Positions 25,951-34,768 of a stretch of 64,000 nt of DNA are shown in pieces. Below the pieces are notes generated by a model. That model saw only the letters and a program-made list of their open reading frames with translations. It made no database searches and was not told the DNA's origin. Each line of letters opens with the position of its first letter. Within the stretch, counting starts at the first letter, position 1. The position numbers and the translations under genes are program-made. This DNA is from DASVHS01 sp035468985 (GTDB taxonomy: Bacteria > Acidobacteriota > Thermoanaerobaculia > Gp7-AA8), in contig DATISF010000028.1 of the NCBI GenBank assembly GCA_035468985.1, positions 77,427 to 141,426 on the forward strand. Direction: 5' to 3'.

Positions 25951-28134
25951 TCAAGTCAGCTTAAATGGCAGCTTTCTCAGTCGTTTACCCGTCGCTGCAA
26001 AGATTGCGTTGGCAATGGCCGGTGCGGCGGGGGGCAATCCGGGCTCGCCCGTGCCCGTCGGCGCAGCCGTGCTCGGGACGATGTGGACTTCCACGACCGG
26101 CATCTCCCCGATCCGGAGTAGCGGATAGTCGTGAAAGTTCGACTGCTGCACCGCACCGCCGGCTGTGGTGATCTCACCGTGCAGCGCAGCCGTCAGGCCG
26201 TAGGCGATCGCGCCTTCGACCTGGGCGGCGATCCCGTCCGGATTCACGGCCGTGCCGCAGTCAATCGCACACACGATCCGATCGACCTTGAGGCCATCCT
26301 TGGTGATGCTGACGTCCGCCACCTGCGCGACGTACGAGAGAAATGAACGCTGCGCCGCAAATCCGCGGCCTCGACCTTCGGCGAGCCGTTTGCCCCACCC
26401 CGAGCGATCGCGCACCACCTCGATCACACGCCGCAGCCGATCGACCTCGAACGGATACGCCTTCGCCGCACCCTCTCCTTCGATGCGTTTTCCGGGCGTG
26501 AGCAATGAGAGCTGCAGCTCGATCGGATCTTTGCCCGTCGCGTGCGCTACTTCATCGAGGAACGAGTTGATCACGAACCCGTTGATCGAATATTCGACCG
26601 AGCGCCACCAACCACGCGGCACCACGGACGCAATCGGGGTGAACTCGATCCGGTAGTTCGGCACCGAATACGGCAGATCGTCGAGTCCGCCGATCTCGCT
26701 GTCCTGCGGCTTGTCGGTTTTCGGATTCAGGAACGTCTCGATTGCAGGCGCGGCGAAATGATGGTCCCACGCGATCAGCCGTCCATCCGGATCGAGAGCA
26801 CCGATGACGCGATGCACGCTTGCCGGACGGTAGTAGTCGTGCTGCATGTCGTCTTCGCGCGTCCAGTGCACGTGCACCGGCTTTCCAGCGGCCTTCGACA
26901 GCAGCGCAGCCTCCGTCGCAAAATCGGGATTCGCTTTTCGCCCGAACCCGCCGCCCAGGAGAGTGACGTTCACTTTGACCTGCTCGGGCTTCACACCAAC
27001 GGCTTTGGCGACCGTGCCCGCGGCCCAGTCGGGGAATTGCGTCGGCAGCCAGAGCTCCGCGCCATCGGCGGTGACGCTCGCCGTCGCGTTCATCGGCTCC
27101 ATCGTCGCGTGCGCAAGGAACGGCAGCTCGTAGGTGGCATCGATCTTCTTCGACGCCGAGACCGTGGCCGTATCGACATTGCCCACGTCAAGAACGCGTT
27201 TCGACACCGTGCTCACGGCCTTCTGCATCTGCTTGGCGATCGATTCCGTCGATTCCGTGGCCGCGGCGCCCGGGTTCCATTTCACATCGAGCGCCTCGCG
27301 TCCCTTCATCGCCGCCCATGTCGAATCGGCGATCACCGCCACGCCGTTCCACGGCAGGTCCGTTCCGATGGCGTCGATCTTCACGACCTGTCGTACGCCC
27401 GGAACCGCTTTCGCCTTGGTGTCATCGAAGCTGGCCACTGTTCCGCCGAACGCCGGCGAGCGTTTCACGACCGCGTACAACATTCCGGGAACGCGCACGT
27501 CGATGCCGTAGGTCGCCTTGCCTGTGACGATGTCCGGATTGTCGAGGCGATCGGCTTTGCGGCCAATGACTTTGAATGCGGCCGGCTCCTTCAGCTTGAC
27601 CTCTTTCGGTACTTCGATCATGGCGGCGTCCGCGGCGACCTCGCCGAACGCGACCTTCCTGCCCGATGCAGCGTGTGTGATCACTCCGTCGCTGACGGAA
27701 AGCGAGTCGGCAGGAACGGCCAGCTTCGCAGCGGCCGCGGAAACGAGCATCGCCCTGGCGGCGGCGCCGGCCTCGCGCAGCGGCTTCCAGGTCGTCCGCA
27801 CGCTGCTGCTGCCGCCCGTTCCCATGCGGCCGAACTTCTTGTCGAGGTACGCCTGCCGGATCTGCACCTTCTTCCAGTCGGCGTCGAGCTCCTCGGCGAC
27901 GATCATAGGCAGCGCCGTGCGCACTCCCTGGCCCATCTCCGATTTCGGGACCCAGATCGTCACAACACCGGCGTCATCGACCTGTACGAACGCGCCGATG
28001 TCATGAGCAGCCGCTGCCGCCTTGGGCATCGATTTCGGTTTCTCCTTCGCTTCGATGGCGACCGACAGGATCAATCCCGCGGACGCGGCCGAGGTAACCT
28101 TCACGAATTCGCGGCGGGAGACTTTGCGGATCAT
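25951..28134 (-). CDS. Molybdopterin-binding subunit of an IorB-like hydroxylase
   Basis: A 727-residue large subunit of the xanthine oxidase family, type isoquinoline 1-oxidoreductase/aldehyde dehydrogenase. The twin-arginine signal SRREFVKVTSAASAGLILSV exports it folded. MPT-binding segments include GQGVRTALPMIVAEEL, GGGFGRK, VPRGWWRSVEYS and the catalytic Glu in TGTGEPGLPP. It pairs with the 2Fe-2S subunit 2 bases upstream. ATG 28134 follows GGAGGTG. Electrons would pass through the small subunit to an unknown periplasmic acceptor, as no cytochrome gene is adjacent. The substrate is unknown. Confidence 0.93.
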   Translation of the reverse strand: MIRKVSRREFVKVTSAASAGLILSVAIEAKEKPKSMPKAAAAAHDIGAFVQVDDAGVVTIWVPKSEMGQGVRTALPMIVAEELDADWKKVQIRQAYLDKKFGRMGTGGSSSVRTTWKPLREAGAAARAMLVSAAAAKLAVPADSLSVSDGVITHAASGRKVAFGEVAADAAMIEVPKEVKLKEPAAFKVIGRKADRLDNPDIVTGKATYGIDVRVPGMLYAVVKRSPAFGGTVASFDDTKAKAVPGVRQVVKIDAIGTDLPWNGVAVIADSTWAAMKGREALDVKWNPGAAATESTESIAKQMQKAVSTVSKRVLDVGNVDTATVSASKKIDATYELPFLAHATMEPMNATASVTADGAELWLPTQFPDWAAGTVAKAVGVKPEQVKVNVTLLGGGFGRKANPDFATEAALLSKAAGKPVHVHWTREDDMQHDYYRPASVHRVIGALDPDGRLIAWDHHFAAPAIETFLNPKTDKPQDSEIGGLDDLPYSVPNYRIEFTPIASVVPRGWWRSVEYSINGFVINSFLDEVAHATGKDPIELQLSLLTPGKRIEGEGAAKAYPFEVDRLRRVIEVVRDRSGWGKRLAEGRGRGFAAQRSFLSYVAQVADVSITKDGLKVDRIVCAIDCGTAVNPDGIAAQVEGAIAYGLTAALHGEITTAGGAVQQSNFHDYPLLRIGEMPVVEVHIVPSTAAPTGTGEPGLPPAAPAIANAIFAATGKRLRKLPFKLT

Positions 28135-28136
28135 GG

Positions 28137-28595
28137 CTACACCTCCTCCGCCGCGCGATGAATTGCTTTGCGGACGCGGAGATACGTGCCGCAGCGGCAG
28201 GCGTTCCCCTCCATCGCCGCATCGATGTCTTCGTCGGTTGGTTTCGGTTTCTTCGCCAGCAGCGCGGCAGCCGACATGATCTGTCCCGCCTGGCAGTAGC
28301 CGCACTGCGGAACGTTCTCGGCCATCCACGCTTTCTGCAGCGGATGCGTTCCCGCCGGCGACAATCCCTCGATGGTCGTGATCGACTGCCCTTTCACGTC
28401 GCCGACCGCGGTGCTGCACGACCGGATCGCGTCGCCGTTTGCGAGCACGGTGCAGGAGCCGCACAAACCCACCCCGCAGCCGAATTTCGTGCCGGTGAGG
28501 CCGAGGTCGTCCCGCAGCACCCAGAGGAGCGGGGTGTCGGGCGGCGACGAGACGGTTCGCGGTTTTCCGTTGACGGTGAGCTTGATTTCAGCCAT
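28137..28595 (-). CDS. 2Fe-2S subunit of an IorA-like hydroxylase
   Basis: A 152-residue electron-transfer subunit. It has the plant-type ferredoxin cluster ligands C40, C45, C48 and C60 (GCGVGLCGSC), and the second cluster ligands C98, C101, C133 and C135 (CGYC, CRC). There is no signal peptide, so it probably rides out with the Tat-exported large subunit, whose gene follows after 2 bases. The length matches IorA (~152). Confidence 0.95.
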   Translation of the reverse strand: MAEIKLTVNGKPRTVSSPPDTPLLWVLRDDLGLTGTKFGCGVGLCGSCTVLANGDAIRSCSTAVGDVKGQSITTIEGLSPAGTHPLQKAWMAENVPQCGYCQAGQIMSAAALLAKKPKPTDEDIDAAMEGNACRCGTYLRVRKAIHRAAEEV

Positions 28596-28706
28596 CGGAG
28601 CCTCCGATTCCTTTGTTGGACCGCGCCATCTTATGACGCAAGGTCCGCCCTCGCTGTCAACGGATGAAAAACGACGAGTCTCCGTGTTATACCTGCCCAG
28701 TCAGGC

Positions 28707-29618
28707 ATGGACATACCGGCCGAATCGGGCCAGGAACGCTATCCCTCAATCGAGCCGGCCGAGAAGGGCGATCGCGTCCTCATCGTCGCTCCGCACATGG
28801 ACGACGAAGCCATCGGAGCGGGCGCGTACGCGCTCGATGCCATCCGGGCCGGAGCTGACGTCTTCGTCGCTTTCCTGACCGCCGGCGATTGCGCACGATT
28901 TTCCGCGCGCCTCCTCCACCGTCGCGTGCTGCTGACGCCTGACGACTACCTGGCCGTGGGCCGCACACGCATCGCCGAAGCCGGCAACGCCATGCGCATC
29001 CTCGGCGTCCCGCGCGATCATCGCTTCATCCTCGGCTATCCCGACCGCGGTCTGCGGGCGATCGTCGAGCAACCGAAGCTCGTGATCCGTTCCACTTCGA
29101 CGCAGGCGAGGGCCGTCCCATACCTGGCCGCGCTATCGCCCGGCGCACCGCACAACTTCGAACACGTCGTTCGCGACGTTCAGGGCATCCTCGCCCTCGT
29201 CCGGCCGACCACGGTGATCACGCCCGTTCCGTTCGACATGCATCCCGATCACAGCGCGGCCGCCGCGATCGTCGACGTGGCCATCGACCGGCTCCAGCTC
29301 ATGCCCAACCGCCTCGGCTACCTCGTGCACACCAGCCGTTTCAAACCACTGGTGTGGATGCCCGAGCGAGCGCTCCTTCCGCCGCTGCACATGCGGTCGT
29401 TCCAGTGGGCGACTTACGCGGTGTCGGACGAGGCGCAAAGAGTCAAGGTGTCGATGCTCGAGGCGTACCGGAGCCAGCGGCCCTACACGTACTTCCTCCG
29501 CAACGCGTTCCTCCGCAGGAACGAGCTCTTCTTCGCCTACACCACCGAGACGGTGCACGTGGCGCGCGCGGTTACGTCTTTTGCATGCGCGCCGTATTCG
29601 CCGCCCTCCTCGCTCTGA
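28707..29618 (+). CDS. LmbE/PIG-L-family deacetylase
   Basis: A 303-residue zinc-dependent N-acetyl-sugar deacetylase-like enzyme. The metal motif is APHMDDEAIG (family PHPDDE), and the distal metal His lies in MHPDHSAAA. Substrates in this family include GlcNAc-phosphatidylinositol and mycothiol or bacillithiol precursors; here it is unknown. ATG 28707 is preceded by a TATACC hexamer at 28688-28693. The C-terminus runs into the start of a decayed amidohydrolase gene (overlap from 29585). Confidence 0.85.
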   Translation: MDIPAESGQERYPSIEPAEKGDRVLIVAPHMDDEAIGAGAYALDAIRAGADVFVAFLTAGDCARFSARLLHRRVLLTPDDYLAVGRTRIAEAGNAMRILGVPRDHRFILGYPDRGLRAIVEQPKLVIRSTSTQARAVPYLAALSPGAPHNFEHVVRDVQGILALVRPTTVITPVPFDMHPDHSAAAAIVDVAIDRLQLMPNRLGYLVHTSRFKPLVWMPERALLPPLHMRSFQWATYAVSDEAQRVKVSMLEAYRSQRPYTYFLRNAFLRRNELFFAYTTETVHVARAVTSFACAPYSPPSSL

Positions 29619-29793
29619 CCTGCCGCGCAGATCATGGAGCCCGGCTTCAGCCGGGCCGAGTCATTTCGATCTTCTCATTCGCAATGGAACCGTCATCGAC
29701 GGCACCGGACGTCCGCCCATTCGCCCTGATGTCGGAATCCGCGGCGACACGATCGCGGAGATCGGCGATCTGGACGGTCGCACCGCCGCCAGG
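29585..29793 (+). pseudogene. N-terminal remnant of an N-acyl-D-amino-acid deacylase
   Basis: From ATG 29585 one frame encodes a signal peptide (MRAVFAALLALTCRA). After a small palindrome at 29640-29660 the match continues in another frame with FDLLIRNGTVIDGTGRPPIR and DVGIRGDTIAEIGDL, the conserved N-terminal strand of D-aminoacylase-type amidohydrolases. A long palindromic repeat starts at 29794 and the rest of the gene (several hundred codons) is absent. Palindrome insertion, frame change and truncation all mark it as dead. Confidence 0.75.
29640..29660. repeat. Short palindrome GCCCGGCTTCAGCCGGGC
   Basis: A perfect hairpin (7-bp arms, TTCA loop) inserted in the decayed amidohydrolase gene between its signal peptide and mature sequence. 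The same core occurs in the element inside the sortase-system kinase gene at 59573-59623. Confidence 0.7.
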
Positions 29794-29933
29794 GAACCTC
29801 TGCGCAAGTCGTTGTTCACGTCATCCTGAGCCGCGAAGACGGCGAAGGATCTCGAAATCGCAGGCGTTTTCGCGTCCTGAGATCCTTCGTCGCGCTTCGC
29901 CGACTCAGGATCACGACTTGCGCAGAGGTTCCC
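29794..29933. repeat. Long palindromic repeat copy
   Basis: Same family as 25538-25672, in the opposite internal orientation: outer arms GAACCTCTGCGCAAGTCGT and its inverse around GAGCCGCGAAGACGGCGAAG and TTCGTCGCGCTTCGCCGACT. It lies between two gene remnants. Confidence 0.85.
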
Positions 29934-29950
29934 CAGGGCCGGGGGGCGCG

Positions 29951-30150
29951 TCATTGCGTCCCGGCGCGGATCTCCATGAGGTGCGCCGCTTTCGATCACG
30001 GTGCCTTGCGCGGTGATCGTCGAATCGGTGTAGCTGATCGCGGGCAGACCGATCGCTGCGCGCGCCGCGTCCAGTGCGCTGCGCAGCTCGTCGATGTGCG
30101 CTTTCCTGATCATGACGCCGCCCGGACTCGAATCGGTGAACGTCAGGCGG
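29951..30150 (-). pseudogene. C-terminal remnant of a surface-repeat protein
   Basis: On the minus strand the translation reads LTFTDSSPGG..IRKAHIDELRSALDAARAAIGLP, AISYTDSTITAQGTVI, then after a one-base frame change AAHLMEIRAGTQ and a TGA at 29951-29953. This is the C-terminal repeat seen in large secreted proteins of this kind of bacterium (FTD..I.A.HI.ELR.A). Only the last repeats remain, with an indel near 29990. Sequence up to ~30240 holds no other gene I can see. Confidence 0.65.
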
Positions 30151-30240
30151 GGGATGACGATTGCTGGAGCTAAGCAGACTCTACCGCGAGGCCCGATCAC
30201 CCGCGCATCCGGGAGGGATGTAGAAAGCGGCGGAAACGTT

Positions 30241-31140
30241 TCAGCGCTTCACGGCACGCCGACGCGCGACCGGCCCGCGCAGATGCTTGTCCAGCCAGTC
30301 GTCAACGATCTTCTTGTATTTCGCGTCGTTGAACTGGTCGTCGGCGTGCTGCGCGTTCGGAAGCAGGATCAGCGTCGAGTCGATTCCGCTCGCCTCGAGC
30401 GCGGCGTGCAGCATCACGCTCTGCTGGAACGGCACGAGGCAATCGAGCATGCCGTGCATCAGCAGAAACGGCGGATCGTCTGCCGAGATGTAATGGATCG
30501 GGTTCGCCGTCTCCGTCCATTCCCTGCATTGCTGAATCGGGCAGCCCATCAGAAGCGACGGCGGCATGTACGACGCGTTTCCGTCCAGCGGAATGCAGGG
30601 CAGCTTCTGGTCATCGAGCATCAGGAGATCGCTGGGCCCATAGAAATCGACGACGGCCTTCACGCGGCTGGAGAATTGAGAATCGCCGAGCTGCAGACCC
30701 TCGAGCGACGCCTCGCCGCCACTCGTGCCGAGAACCGCGCCGAGATGACCACCGGCCGAGGTACCGAAGACGCCGACGCGCTCCGGATCGATGTGGAAAC
30801 GCGCCGCGTTCGCGCGCAGCCATCGCACCGCCGCTTTGCACGCTTCGATTTGCGTGGGCCAGATGAATTGCGGCGCCAGCGGATAGTCGATGCTCGCCAC
30901 CACGTACCCGCGCGAAGCCTGCCGGATCGCCGGCCCGCCCGTGCGATCGCCGGTGATCCACGCGCCGCTGTGCAGATAGACGATCGCCGGATACGGCCCG
31001 GAACCATCGGGCACGCGCAAGTCGAGCAGGAGCGGCTTGCCGCCGGCATTCGCGTATTCGAGCGCGTCGATGGTCGTGTAACCCTGCGCCAACGCAGAAG
31101 ACACGACGAGAAGAAGAGGAAGGATGAGGAACCGGCTCAC
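30241..31140 (-). CDS. Secreted alpha/beta-hydrolase (esterase-like)
   Basis: A 299-residue exported hydrolase of the BD-FAE/carboxylesterase type. The signal peptide ends SALAQ. Motifs are the oxyanion region HSGAW, the nucleophile elbow GTSAGG, and DDPPFLLMHGMLDCLVP with the acid residue, plus the His in NAQHADD. The start is GTG 31140, immediately next to a perfect 9-bp hairpin, so no Shine-Dalgarno sequence is free. The C-terminus ends VARRRAVKR, a basic tail also seen on the IPT/TIG protein at 32156. Confidence 0.85.
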   Translation of the reverse strand: MSRFLILPLLLVVSSALAQGYTTIDALEYANAGGKPLLLDLRVPDGSGPYPAIVYLHSGAWITGDRTGGPAIRQASRGYVVASIDYPLAPQFIWPTQIEACKAAVRWLRANAARFHIDPERVGVFGTSAGGHLGAVLGTSGGEASLEGLQLGDSQFSSRVKAVVDFYGPSDLLMLDDQKLPCIPLDGNASYMPPSLLMGCPIQQCREWTETANPIHYISADDPPFLLMHGMLDCLVPFQQSVMLHAALEASGIDSTLILLPNAQHADDQFNDAKYKKIVDDWLDKHLRGPVARRRAVKR

Positions 31141-31163
31141 GGCACCTGTCGAGAACAGGTGCC
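31141..31163 (-). terminator. Perfect hairpin between transglutaminase and hydrolase genes
   Basis: GGCACCTGT, loop CGAGA, ACAGGTGCC: a 9-bp perfect stem ending one base before the hydrolase GTG. There is no T-tract, so it may be a weak terminator, an RNA processing site or a translational operator. Confidence 0.45.
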
Positions 31164-31172
31164 GTGTGAGCG

Positions 31173-32138
31173 CTATTCTGAAGCGGCGGTTGCCGAGGTC
31201 GTGAGCTCGCGGAACTGCAGGGAGATCGACGGCTCACCCACCGTCTTCCCCGCCGCCTCGGCTCGCGGATAGATGAAGTAATTCAAGGGATCGGACGTGT
31301 GCGGCGTCAGGACGAGATCGCGACCCATCGTGAACTGCACGCGGTTCGGATCGAGGTTCCCGAACAAGGCCTGCTGTGCGGCCGGATCCGTCAGCTTCGA
31401 CGCGTCGGACGCGTCGACCGGAATCCAGCCCTTCCCTTGGATGTAGAACTCCGCCCAGCAGTGATAGCCCTTCACGTTGCCGTCGCTGGCGGTGAGCGGG
31501 AATCCGATCACGAAACGCGCCGGGATGCCTTTGGCGCGCGCAAGCGAGATGAACAGCGAATGGAAGTCGGTGCAGTTGCCGGCTTTGATGTCGCAGGCGC
31601 GCTCCGTGTCGCCCTGTCCCCACCCCGGAATCGTCTTGTCGTACTTCATCGTGACGATCAGGTAGTTGAAAAACGCGTGCGCCTGTTCGTACGGATCGTT
31701 GACCCCTTTCGTCAGCTCGTCGGCAAGCTTGCGGATGCGCGGCGACAGCGTCACCAGGCGATCGGCTTTCAACGCGCGCTGAAGCTCGGCGCGCGTGGCG
31801 ACTCTCTCCACCGGAACGCTGGCCTCATTTCGCGTTGCCGTGAAACGCACCCGAACGGTCAAATCGCCCTCGGGCGGATTGGGGATCGTGGCGAACGCGT
31901 ACTCGTTCCTGAATTCCTTGTCGCGATGACGCGTGAACGGGAACGGCGCGTCGATCGTCACGTTCGACACGTGCTGCCATCCGCGGCTCGCGGGCAGCGG
32001 AATCCAGACTTTGAGCTCCGGCAAACCGGCCGGAACATGAGCAACAACGGCCGTGTACGTCGCGTCGAAGATCTTCGCCGATCCGGCGTACAGCGGCAGG
32101 GCGATGAGAAGCGGAAGCAGGTGAGTCAGTCTGCGCAT
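31173..32138 (-). CDS. Secreted transglutaminase-like protease
   Basis: A 321-residue exported protein with signal peptide ending LYAGSA. The C-terminal half is a transglutaminase-like (DUF3857/TGc) domain with the Cys-His-Asp triad in AGNCTDFHSLF, KGYHCWAEFY and IPVDASDA. The N-terminal half (~25-130) is the beta-sandwich often found before it. Such enzymes usually act as cysteine proteases on peptides. It is the last gene before the hairpin at 31141. The start at ATG 32138 is supported by TAGAAT 10 bases upstream. Confidence 0.9.
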   Translation of the reverse strand: MRRLTHLLPLLIALPLYAGSAKIFDATYTAVVAHVPAGLPELKVWIPLPASRGWQHVSNVTIDAPFPFTRHRDKEFRNEYAFATIPNPPEGDLTVRVRFTATRNEASVPVERVATRAELQRALKADRLVTLSPRIRKLADELTKGVNDPYEQAHAFFNYLIVTMKYDKTIPGWGQGDTERACDIKAGNCTDFHSLFISLARAKGIPARFVIGFPLTASDGNVKGYHCWAEFYIQGKGWIPVDASDASKLTDPAAQQALFGNLDPNRVQFTMGRDLVLTPHTSDPLNYFIYPRAEAAGKTVGEPSISLQFRELTTSATAASE

Positions 32139-32148
32139 GGTGTCGCGA

Positions 32149-32154
32149 ATTCTA
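32149..32154 (-). promoter_or_regulatory. -10 box TAGAAT of the transglutaminase gene
   Basis: On the minus strand TAGAAT ends 10 bases before ATG 32138. It lies immediately next to the stop codon of the upstream IPT/TIG gene, so the two genes need not be one operon. Confidence 0.5.
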
Positions 32155-32155
32155 C

Positions 32156-33451
32156 CTAACGTCTCACAGCCCGGCGCCGCTTTCCTCCATCAGTGAAGGA
32201 GAAGGAAGCGCTGGCAGTGGCGCTGCTCGACCCGACGGTCACGACGACGTCAACAGTTCCGGAAACGTGTGCGGGAACGGTTGCCATCAGCGTTGTTGGT
32301 CCGGTGACCTGAACATTCGTCGCGGCGACTCCACCGAAGGAAACGGAAACCGGCAATGCCGTCGTGAAACCGGCGCCGAAAATCATGACCTGCGCGCCGC
32401 CTTTCGGTGAGGCGGCATTCGGGACGATGGAGGTGACGCCAGGCGCCGGCAACGTCCAGGTGAAACCGCTGCTGCGCGTCGCCGAACGGCCGTCGCCGTT
32501 GGTGACGACGACATCGCGAGGCGAGCTCGAAGCGATGTCGAACGGCCCCTGCGGGGTGGTCGCGGAGATCGTCGAGGCCGTCGGGGTCGTCGCCACAACC
32601 AGGTTGTTCACGGCCAACCCACCGATCGTCACGCGCGCGCCGGAGTCGAAGTTCGATCCGCTGATCGTGAGGGCGGTGCCTCCGGTCGTCGGACCACTCG
32701 TCGGATCGATCGAGGTGATCGACGGACCAGGAACCGCATAGATGTAGCTGCCGAAGTTCGCGCTCTGCCCGTCCGGATTGCTGACCGTCAGGGTCACGGC
32801 TCCTGGATCGTGAGCCGGCGCGATCGCGCTGATGCTCGAGGAACTGTTCACGGTCGTGCTCACGGCCGGCGTATCGCCGAACTTCACGCTCGCACCATTC
32901 TGAAACGCCGAGCCGGTGACCGCGACCACCGTGCCGCCGGCGGTCGTGCCGCCGGTCGGTGTGAACGAGCTGATCGCCGGAGGATTCGGGGCGGCGTTGA
33001 CGGTCATCGTTCCGAACATGTTCGGGTGTCCGGAACCGCACGACGAGACCGTGCAGAAGTAGCTGAACGTGCCCGGCGTATTCGCGACGAACGTCTTGAT
33101 GACGTGCTGTCCGCGCGATTCCGTGATATCGATCCCGGAACCCTCGAGGAAGAAGCCGTGCGTCACGTCGCTCGATGTGATGTCGAGCGTAACGGTGTCT
33201 CCCTGATTCACGACAAATGGAGAAGGACTGATCGTGAACGAAAACTGCTTCGCGGTAACCGTGAACGTCTTGGTCGCCGCGGGATTCACCGCGCTCGCGG
33301 CAATGGCCGGCATTTCGGCGACGAGAGCGTGATGGTTGGCGTGGTACTCGCGGATCAGCTGATCAAACGGCGTGGCCTGGTGCAGTTCCTGGGCAAGAAG
33401 CGTGGAACCGATGAACAACGTTGTGATGACGGCAACCGTGGTCGTGCGCAT
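32156..33451 (-). CDS. Secreted protein with CuA-like cupredoxin domain and three IPT/TIG repeats
   Basis: A 431-residue exported protein, signal peptide ending LLAQ. Residues ~60-152 form a cupredoxin domain with H98 (DVTHGF) and C133-x4-C138-x3-H142-x2-M145 (YFCTVSSCGSGHPNM), matching the CuA ligand set of cytochrome oxidase subunit II except for one extra residue between the Cys. Three IPT/TIG immunoglobulin-like repeats follow (each xITSxxPxxGxxxGGT). The basic C-terminus is GGKRRRAVRR. Function is unknown: perhaps extracellular electron transfer or copper binding. ATG 33451 is preceded by TATTAT. Confidence 0.85.
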   Translation of the reverse strand: MRTTTVAVITTLFIGSTLLAQELHQATPFDQLIREYHANHHALVAEMPAIAASAVNPAATKTFTVTAKQFSFTISPSPFVVNQGDTVTLDITSSDVTHGFFLEGSGIDITESRGQHVIKTFVANTPGTFSYFCTVSSCGSGHPNMFGTMTVNAAPNPPAISSFTPTGGTTAGGTVVAVTGSAFQNGASVKFGDTPAVSTTVNSSSSISAIAPAHDPGAVTLTVSNPDGQSANFGSYIYAVPGPSITSIDPTSGPTTGGTALTISGSNFDSGARVTIGGLAVNNLVVATTPTASTISATTPQGPFDIASSSPRDVVVTNGDGRSATRSSGFTWTLPAPGVTSIVPNAASPKGGAQVMIFGAGFTTALPVSVSFGGVAATNVQVTGPTTLMATVPAHVSGTVDVVVTVGSSSATASASFSFTDGGKRRRAVRR

Positions 33452-33458
33452 GCTGTTT

Positions 33459-33464
33459 ATAATA
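33459..33464 (-). promoter_or_regulatory. -10 box TATTAT of the CuA/IPT gene
   Basis: An AT-rich patch (33456-33469), unusual here, gives TATTAT 7 bases before ATG 33451 on the minus strand. Confidence 0.45.
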
Positions 33465-33502
33465 TACAAGCTGGAGCTTTGATCCAGCTGTTCACAAAGG
33501 GT

Positions 33503-34756
33503 TTACACCTTAATTATCCACTGCCGCCGGTAGAAGACGGCAAGGATACCGAGCCAGAGCACCACGAACGCGATCGCCCACAGCATCGACGCGAACCGCG
33601 GCTCGAAGTATGGCTCGAAGAAGACCTGGTAGCTGGCCTGCTGAAGAGACGCGGGCTTGCCTGCGACGTTTACCTTGATCAGCGATCCGATCAACCGTGC
33701 CATCAACCCCGAGCCGACGAAGGCCACCATTGGATTGACGCCGTAGATCACGAACGGCTTCGTCCAGCCGCGCCAGCCGCGCAAGTCGATCGCCCACAGG
33801 CACGCGGCCAGCACGACGCACGCAAAGCCTGCGGTGAAGACGACGTAGGAGCTCGTCCAGAGATTCTTGTTGATGGGGAAGATCGCTCCCCACAAGCGGC
33901 CGACGGTCAGGCCGATGACGCCGAAGCCGAACAACTCGACCACGCGCTCGATCAGCGGACGGCGTTTGTTCGCGATCCACTCCCCTGCCAGAACTCCGAG
34001 CAACGCCGTGGCCACCGCCGGGAGTGTCGACAACGGCCCTTCCGGATCCCAGTACTTGCTTCCCACCCAGATGTGGTCGCCGAGGAGTTGTTGATCGGTC
34101 CACGCTTCGAGCGTGTTCTTCGGCTGATCGAGCGTGAAATAGCCGATCGTTCCGGTTCCCGGTACCGGGATGAGCGTCACGATCACCCAGTAGCCGACGA
34201 GAATCGCCACGATGGTGCCGATGATTCGCCGCCCTCTGAGGTAAACCGTCAGCAGCGCTGCGCACGTGTAGGCGACGCCGATTCGCTGCAGCACTCCCGC
34301 GTAGCGGAGATGTTCGAAACGCCAGGCCAGCCGCTGAGCGAACGTTGGGTCGGCGACGTTGGGAATCTTCCCCCACCAGTAAAACGGAAACGCGTTGAGC
34401 AGCAGACCGAACAGAACGATCAGCGCCCCTCGGCGAAGGATCTTGTTCACGAGCGCCCGCCGGTCCGCGCCGGCGGCCTTGCGTGCGCCGAGAGAGAGAT
34501 GCGTCGTCACGCCGACGATGAACAGGAAGAACGGAAAGATCAGATCCGTCGGCGTCCAGCCGTGCCATTCGGCATGCTCGAGCGGCGGATAGATCGCGCT
34601 CCACGTGCCGGGATTGTTCACCAGCAGCATGCCGGCGATGGTCATCCCGCGAAACACGTCGAGCGCCACGAGGCGCTCGCGCGGCGGCGGCATCGGCGCA
34701 ACCGTGCTGGTGACCGCTTCGCGCTCAACGGTCTGCGGGGCTTCCGTAACGGTCAT
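33503..34756 (-). CDS. Polytopic acyltransferase, HGSNAT/DUF5009-like
   Basis: A 417-residue inner-membrane protein with about ten helices. The N-terminal VALDVFRGMTIAGMLLVNNPG and HGWTPTDLIFPFFLFIVG are characteristic of the heparan-alpha-glucosaminide N-acetyltransferase/YeiB-like family, which moves acetyl groups from cytosolic acetyl-CoA to glycans across the membrane. The His in HAEWHGW is the presumed catalytic residue. It could modify cell-surface polysaccharide; no polysaccharide cluster is adjacent. The start ATG 34756 has a short Pro-rich cytosolic lead. Confidence 0.88.
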   Translation of the reverse strand: MTVTEAPQTVEREAVTSTVAPMPPPRERLVALDVFRGMTIAGMLLVNNPGTWSAIYPPLEHAEWHGWTPTDLIFPFFLFIVGVTTHLSLGARKAAGADRRALVNKILRRGALIVLFGLLLNAFPFYWWGKIPNVADPTFAQRLAWRFEHLRYAGVLQRIGVAYTCAALLTVYLRGRRIIGTIVAILVGYWVIVTLIPVPGTGTIGYFTLDQPKNTLEAWTDQQLLGDHIWVGSKYWDPEGPLSTLPAVATALLGVLAGEWIANKRRPLIERVVELFGFGVIGLTVGRLWGAIFPINKNLWTSSYVVFTAGFACVVLAACLWAIDLRGWRGWTKPFVIYGVNPMVAFVGSGLMARLIGSLIKVNVAGKPASLQQASYQVFFEPYFEPRFASMLWAIAFVVLWLGILAVFYRRQWIIKV

Positions 34757-34768
34757 GTGTGGAAGAGT

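Noticed and set aside
31141..31163. Canonical rho-independent terminator
   Set aside because: The stem is perfect but there is no T-tract, and it touches the next start codon, so I list it only as a terminator-like hairpin with low confidence.
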